Positions 59,465 through 64,000 of a stretch of 64,000 nt of DNA are shown piece after piece; position 1 is the first letter of the stretch, and each line of letters begins with the position of its first letter. This DNA comes from Fragilariopsis cylindrus CCMP1102 (taxonomy: Eukaryota > Bacillariophyta > Bacillariophyceae > Bacillariales > Bacillariaceae), in the NCBI GenBank assembly GCA_900095095.1, contig FMBT01000325.1:284832-348831 (forward strand), given 5' to 3'. The notes beneath the pieces are model-generated. The model ran no database searches, had not been told where the DNA came from, and was given only the letters and a program-made list of their open reading frames with translations. The position numbers were made by a program, and so were the translations under genes.

Positions 59465-60099
59465 GCTTATATTAATTTTTACGACAACTTGTAATTTGTT
59501 GAGACCTTTACTTGTACGAGTGGTAAGTTTTTGTAGCAGTGTGTGTGTGTGTGTATTTTTGTTTTTGTGACTTCTTTCAATGGTGCACCTCTTTCAATTC
59601 CTCTGTATTTGATGTTTTCGCTTGTAATGTATGATAATAGAACAAAAATTTATATTTTGTGTTTATGTTGACGTGAGGATGTGATGGATTTTCGTTGGCG
59701 CCATGACTCAAAACATCGTTATAATCTCTTGATCAATCAAAAAGAAGGATTTTTGGCAACGGTTTCTCGCTAAAAAAAGTCAATCATGTTTGTTTCACGT
59801 AAAGTACGTCACTATTCTCTAACAACTCGTGAATGGAAAATATCGGACATAAAAAGAATCTTCTTCTACAAAATTTGAAATTATTATCACCCTGTTTGAC
59901 ACATATGTCATACCGGTATCATATCTAGAAACCAGAAACAGACGAAAGTGTACAGCAGGCCTACCGGTATACAGTGCATCCTAACCGACCAGTAGTAATT
60001 ATTTGCAAATAGATAGTACTTTTGATACACATCACGTCCAAATTCAAAAGAGAATAGCAAGTAAATTGCTCTACTGAACTCCTCCTATCAACTAGCATC
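59465..60099. other. Divergent promoter interval
   Basis: Contains a short GT repeat (about 59539-59555). Nothing else recognised. Confidence 0.5.
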
Positions 60100-60864
60100 A
60101 TGACTCTCCAAACGATCATTCTTCTGCTAGCGCTTGCCACCGGTATTGCTCGTTTTGATAGTAATAATCAGGAAGTTAGCGCTTGGATATCCGTTGACCC
60201 TATTCGTCCGAGCTTATCATGCGTTTTGAGCACAAGTATCAATCGTAATAACAACAATAAAATTTCGACAATCAATCACTCCTCACCATTTTTGAGCCGA
60301 AAGGATTCTAATTCGATTTCGTCGTCACAACTAGAATCAAAATCAAACCGACGATCATTTTTAGAAGAAACGTCTCTCATCCTGCTACCCATCGTAGCAC
60401 TAACGGTGGCTCCATTTCCCTCCCATGCAAAGTCTGGAGATTCAAGTAATATGGCACTGCCAAGTTACATCGATTATCTGATCGAAAAAAATGCAGCCGC
60501 GAAGGACTCGACGACATTATACCAAGGTGCAGACCCCGCGACGGTTTTAGGGCGACTTTCGGTATCGGAACGTCGACTTGGAGAAGTTTACACTTTGGCT
60601 GAAGAAAAGAAATGGTCTCAAATCACTGGACTCGTCACAGGTCCGTTAGGAACTCTGTCAATGACAATGAATCAGATCGTTTCTATTACCTCTACGAATT
60701 CGCCGAAAAAAACGAAACAGGTCCAAGAGGCGGTCCGGAAGGTAAAGGAGGACATATTGGGCATTGGGCAGGCAGCTGCAAGAAAAAATGCAATAGCTTG
60801 TACAAAACAAACCGATTTGGCTTCGGCTGACTTAAAAGCACTGTTGCAAATTGCATTCGACTAA
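60100..60864 (+). CDS. Thylakoid-lumen protein, PsbQ/Psb31-like four-helix bundle
   Basis: A 254-residue single-exon protein with a three-part leader: an ER signal (MTLQTIILLLALATGIA), a Ser/Asn-rich transit region, then a twin-Arg thylakoid signal (RRSFLEETSLILLPIVALTV ending PSHA). The mature part (about residue 112 on) is helical: PSYIDYLIEKNAAAK, VLGRLSVSERRLGEVYTLAE, KKWSQITGLVTGPLGTLSM, TMNQIV, VQEAVRKVKEDILGIGQAAA and a final LASADLKALLQIAF. This length, leader and helical pattern suggest an extrinsic photosystem II protein of the PsbQ or diatom Psb31 kind, which stabilises the oxygen-evolving complex. The lumen location is well supported by the leader; the exact family is inferred from pattern and memory. 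Confidence 0.75.
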   Translation: MTLQTIILLLALATGIARFDSNNQEVSAWISVDPIRPSLSCVLSTSINRNNNNKISTINHSSPFLSRKDSNSISSSQLESKSNRRSFLEETSLILLPIVALTVAPFPSHAKSGDSSNMALPSYIDYLIEKNAAAKDSTTLYQGADPATVLGRLSVSERRLGEVYTLAEEKKWSQITGLVTGPLGTLSMTMNQIVSITSTNSPKKTKQVQEAVRKVKEDILGIGQAAARKNAIACTKQTDLASADLKALLQIAFD

Positions 60865-61743
60865 TCGATGGAAAAAATATTCTAATAAAACAACAACAAT
60901 AAGCACACCAACTCAGTCAGTCAAGTCACTATATTATTCATCTCATCCTATTATACCATTTGTATACAAACATTCGTGATGTAGTAGCCTAGCTAGTCAA
61001 TGCTGGTGGACACACATCACAATCGCATTATCTTTGAACGAACCGAATTGAATCAATCCGCATTCAACTATGTCACTTGCCTACATCGCAGCTAAAAGAT
61101 TCTTTTATTCAAAATATTGACATTTAATCACACCGACAGGATAAAAATAGTTGTAAAGAGAGTCGACTTACCGGTACTTGTTTTCCATTGTATTATTTCA
61201 TAGATCTCGCAAATAAATAGTTACAACAATGTGTGCGTTCCTTCACAAATTCAAGGATTTTTTCTTCTTCCTTCTCCAGACGAGAAGGTGCATCTGAAGC
61301 ACTTGAATGTAACGATAATAAGAATGTGATCCCTTGATGTCAAAAAGTAAAGAGAAGAACTTCTTTCGAAAATTTCATATAATTTTTACTCTAAAAGAAC
61401 TATGCTCTATAATTATGGTATTATTTTTTGTTTGTAACAACATCAGCGAAGGTTGCATTACGCAAAAAGAATTATGGCTTTCGGAACGAACTACGGCATA
61501 TTTTTAAAAAGCAATTCAATTAAAGGGAAAAATTAAATAGACTCAAGATCAATGATTTTTTTAGAGAATTTATTAAGATCTATTATTTATTTTTACTACA
61601 TAATTGCGACATAATATAAGGACTCACAGAGTGTAAGAAGAGACGACACGAAACATCTCTTACTCGCGACAAATAACTTCGAACAAGGATCGGAAAGAAG
61701 CTCCAAGCAACTCTCGGAGATTGTTGCTGTTTTGTTTGTTGTC
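60865..61743. other. Convergent 3' interval lumen protein / actin 2
   Basis: AT-rich. No gene recognised. Confidence 0.5.
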
Positions 61744-63171
61744 TTAAAAGCATTTACGGTGAACGATAGATGGACCAGATTCGTCATATTCCTCCTTGCT
61801 AATCCACATACTTTGGAATGTAGACAATGATGCAAGAATAGATCCTCCAATCCATACAGAGTATTTACGTTCTGGAGGAGCAACAATCTTGACCTTGATA
61901 GATGCAGGAGCTAATGCAGTAACCTCCTTGGACATGCGCTCACTAATTCCAGGGAACATAGTAGTACCACCTGAAAGAACAATATTGGCATACAAATCCT
62001 TTCGGATATCAACATCACACTTCATAATGGTTTGGAATGTACTATCAGCAATACCATCCATTTCAAGACCAGTCAAGTTAGGTTGGAAAAGAACCTCTGC
62101 ACAACGGAAGCGTTCATTTCCAATAACAATGATATTTCCATCAGGCAATTCAAAGGATTTTTCCAAAGCAGATGATTCAGCAGCCTTCTTCATTTCTTCC
62201 TCAAAATCAACAGCAATGAAACAAAGAGATTCCTTGATATCACGGACAATTTCACGTTCTGCAGTGGTAGTCAAAGAATAACCACGTTCAGTCAAAATCT
62301 TCATCAAATAATCAGTCAAATCACGACCAGCAAGATCCATACGGACAACAGCATGGGGAAGAGCATATCCCTCATAGATTGGTACTGTATGGGAGACACC
62401 ATCTCCAGAATCCAACACACACCCCGTGGTACGTCCTGATGCATACAATGAAAGAACGGCTTGGATATTCACGTACATAGCAGGGACATTGAATGTTTCA
62501 AACATGATTTGTGTCATACGCTCTCTGTTGGCCTTAGGATTCATTGGTGCTTCAGTCAACAAAACAGGATGAGCTTCAGGGGCTACACGAAGCTCATTGT
62601 AGAATGTATGATGCCAAATCTTTTCCATATCATCCCAATTGGTAACAATTCCATGTTCAATGGGGTATTTAAGAGTAAGAACACCTCTCTTTGCTTGTGC
62701 TTCATCCCCAACATAAGCATCTCGTTGTTCCATACCAACCATGATACCAGGTTGACGGGCACGTCCAATCAAGGAAGGAAAGACGGAACGGGGGCGTCAT
62801 CTCCAGCGAAACCGGCTGATGTGCGTAATATAAGTTAAGCGATAAAAAAATGTTAGTGTTTGAATTAAAAAAGAGAAGGCGGGAAATATGTCGAATATCA
62901 GATATTTTGTCATCATCGAGACGACAGATCAATTTCGACGTATTCAATGCATAACGATCTTGCTATATTATCAATCAGTTTTCGTTGTGTGGTTAACTTA
63001 ATCATCATGAAACGTCGACAGCAGTACGACTTTTCGTCGTCGACGTCGTCGTCGTCAGCTTTCGCATTTTTCTTGATGACCGACAGGAAGGGAAACAATA
63101 CTTTTTCTTACCTTTACACATTCCAGATCCATTGTCAACGACAAGGCGGCAATATCTTCGTCATCGCTCAT
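61744..63171 (-). CDS. ACT: Actin, copy 2 (two one-base frameshifts near the 5' end)
   Basis: Exon 1 is 63112..63171 and exon 2 is 61744..62815, with intron 62816..63111 (GTAAGA..CATCAG, 296 nt). From [14 protein letters not shown] onward the protein is identical to copy 1. Exon 1 needs one more C: CC at 63145-63146 where copy 1 has CCC, so [14 protein letters not shown] reads wrongly. Exon 2 has G5 at 62790-62794 where copy 1 has G6, breaking [10 protein letters not shown]. Each of these runs is correct in the other copy, so the pair proof-read one another. The gene has the same orientation as copy 1, 13 kb away, with unrelated intron and flanks. A full-length conventional actin is expected once the runs are restored. 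Confidence 0.95.
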
Positions 63172-64000
63172 TTTGAAATATAAGTTGTTGTTGTTGTTGA
63201 AAAAGTAGAGTAGCTTTAGCTAGAGAGTGGATTTCTTGAAGTCTTTAAAATTTTATTACAGTCAATCGATTTTATGAAACAAGACAAACGCTGTGCTACA
63301 GTCACTAAGATTTTTTGAAATTTTGATCACACAGCAAAGCCAGACAGTGAACAAAGCTGTTAACGCTAACAAGTGAACGATACACAAGCTGTTACCGCTC
63401 ACAAGTGCCAACAAAACCAATTTGAAAAAACCCTTACGCCAATTCGCTGGTTTTTCTAAATGACTGCCGATCAATTGATAACCACGAATCAATCATCGCT
63501 TTCAGTCGTGTAAATTACGCCCCCAAAATAAGTAAGGTGCCAGAATGTCTGCCCTCAATTCATAAGAATGTACTACTGTACATACTAGTAGCGGGGTGAT
63601 ATTATTTATGACCCTAATCCTAGTATCTTACTGCTCTACAAGAATACATTTATGATAATAATATAATAATATAATGCGAATAGGAGAACATCCAAGCTTA
63701 TTAATTGCTATTATTATCTTCACGTGGTCAAACTAATACCACTTTCCTAAGAATTCACTGGTAAATGTGTTACAAGTATAGGCTATATAGGTATAAGTAA
63801 TGTTTTATTGGTTGATTTAATTTAATATGATAGTTTTTAAAATTTAGTACAATTATTCTCTTAAGTAGAAGGGGTAGGTAGGTTGATTGGATTGTAGGAA
63901 AATTGATTTGTCAACAGACGACAAACAATATGTAGAAAGATTGATAGAGAAATTTCAATCTTAAAATGGAAGGTCGCTCAATACAGGGTTTCCGTTGATA
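63172..64000. other. Actin 2 promoter side to window end
   Basis: AT-rich, with TACTACTGTACATACTAGTA at about 63571. No gene seen before the window ends. Confidence 0.5.

Overview
The window is nuclear DNA of a photosynthetic stramenopile, most likely a diatom. Supporting signs: few, short GT-AG introns; AT-rich intergenic DNA; ordinary eukaryotic housekeeping genes (actin, V-ATPase D, prefoldin 2, NDUFB7, mL46, CPSF30, PNGase, a DYRK kinase); presequences of the secondary-plastid type (a signal peptide followed by a cleavage-site Phe motif, e.g. NAFSAYP at about 41.55 kb); and a thylakoid-lumen protein whose leader has signal, transit and twin-Arg parts. No organelle, prokaryotic or viral block is visible.

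Layout. 0-10 kb: 3' part of a BioD-like/DRTGG gene (+), S1/P1 nuclease (-), peptide:N-glycanase (+), mitochondrial ribosomal protein mL46 (-), and an unknown tail-anchored protein (-). 10-20 kb: NDUFB7 (-) divergent from V-ATPase subunit D (+), HEI10-like meiotic RING protein (-) divergent from an ABCG half-transporter (+), and prefoldin 2 (+) with a 13-nt microexon. 20-29 kb: a CPSF30-type CCCH protein that runs into a YTH m6A-reader domain and then a DCD domain, and a secreted FAS1(x3)/Pro-Thr-Ser/LRR protein. 29-43 kb: a repeat-rich nuclear-type protein, a secreted lipocalin-like protein (-), a tail-anchored Lys-rich protein, a DYRK kinase with a poly-Gln N-terminus, a type II glycosyltransferase, and a plastid peroxiredoxin-like protein interrupted by an in-frame TAG. 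43-64 kb: a large repeat/RGG/membrane protein (-), actin copy 1 (-), a membrane-anchored FkbM-type methyltransferase (-), an SDS22-like LRR protein (+), a 2-phosphoglycerate-kinase-like protein (-), two neighbouring coiled-coil paralogues (-), a PsbQ/Psb31-like lumen protein (+) and actin copy 2 (-).

The genes do not form a pathway; this is an ordinary eukaryotic neighbourhood. Two things stand out. First, the CPSF30-YTH-DCD architecture: the YTH-to-DCD join lies inside one uninterrupted reading frame. Second, many conserved genes, including both actins, are broken by one-base contractions of short homopolymers, while other long genes in between are perfectly open. This most simply means residual long-read consensus errors, patchily distributed, but it decides how the broken genes are annotated. 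For broken genes I give the whole span and list the breaks; I do not treat them as proven pseudogenes.
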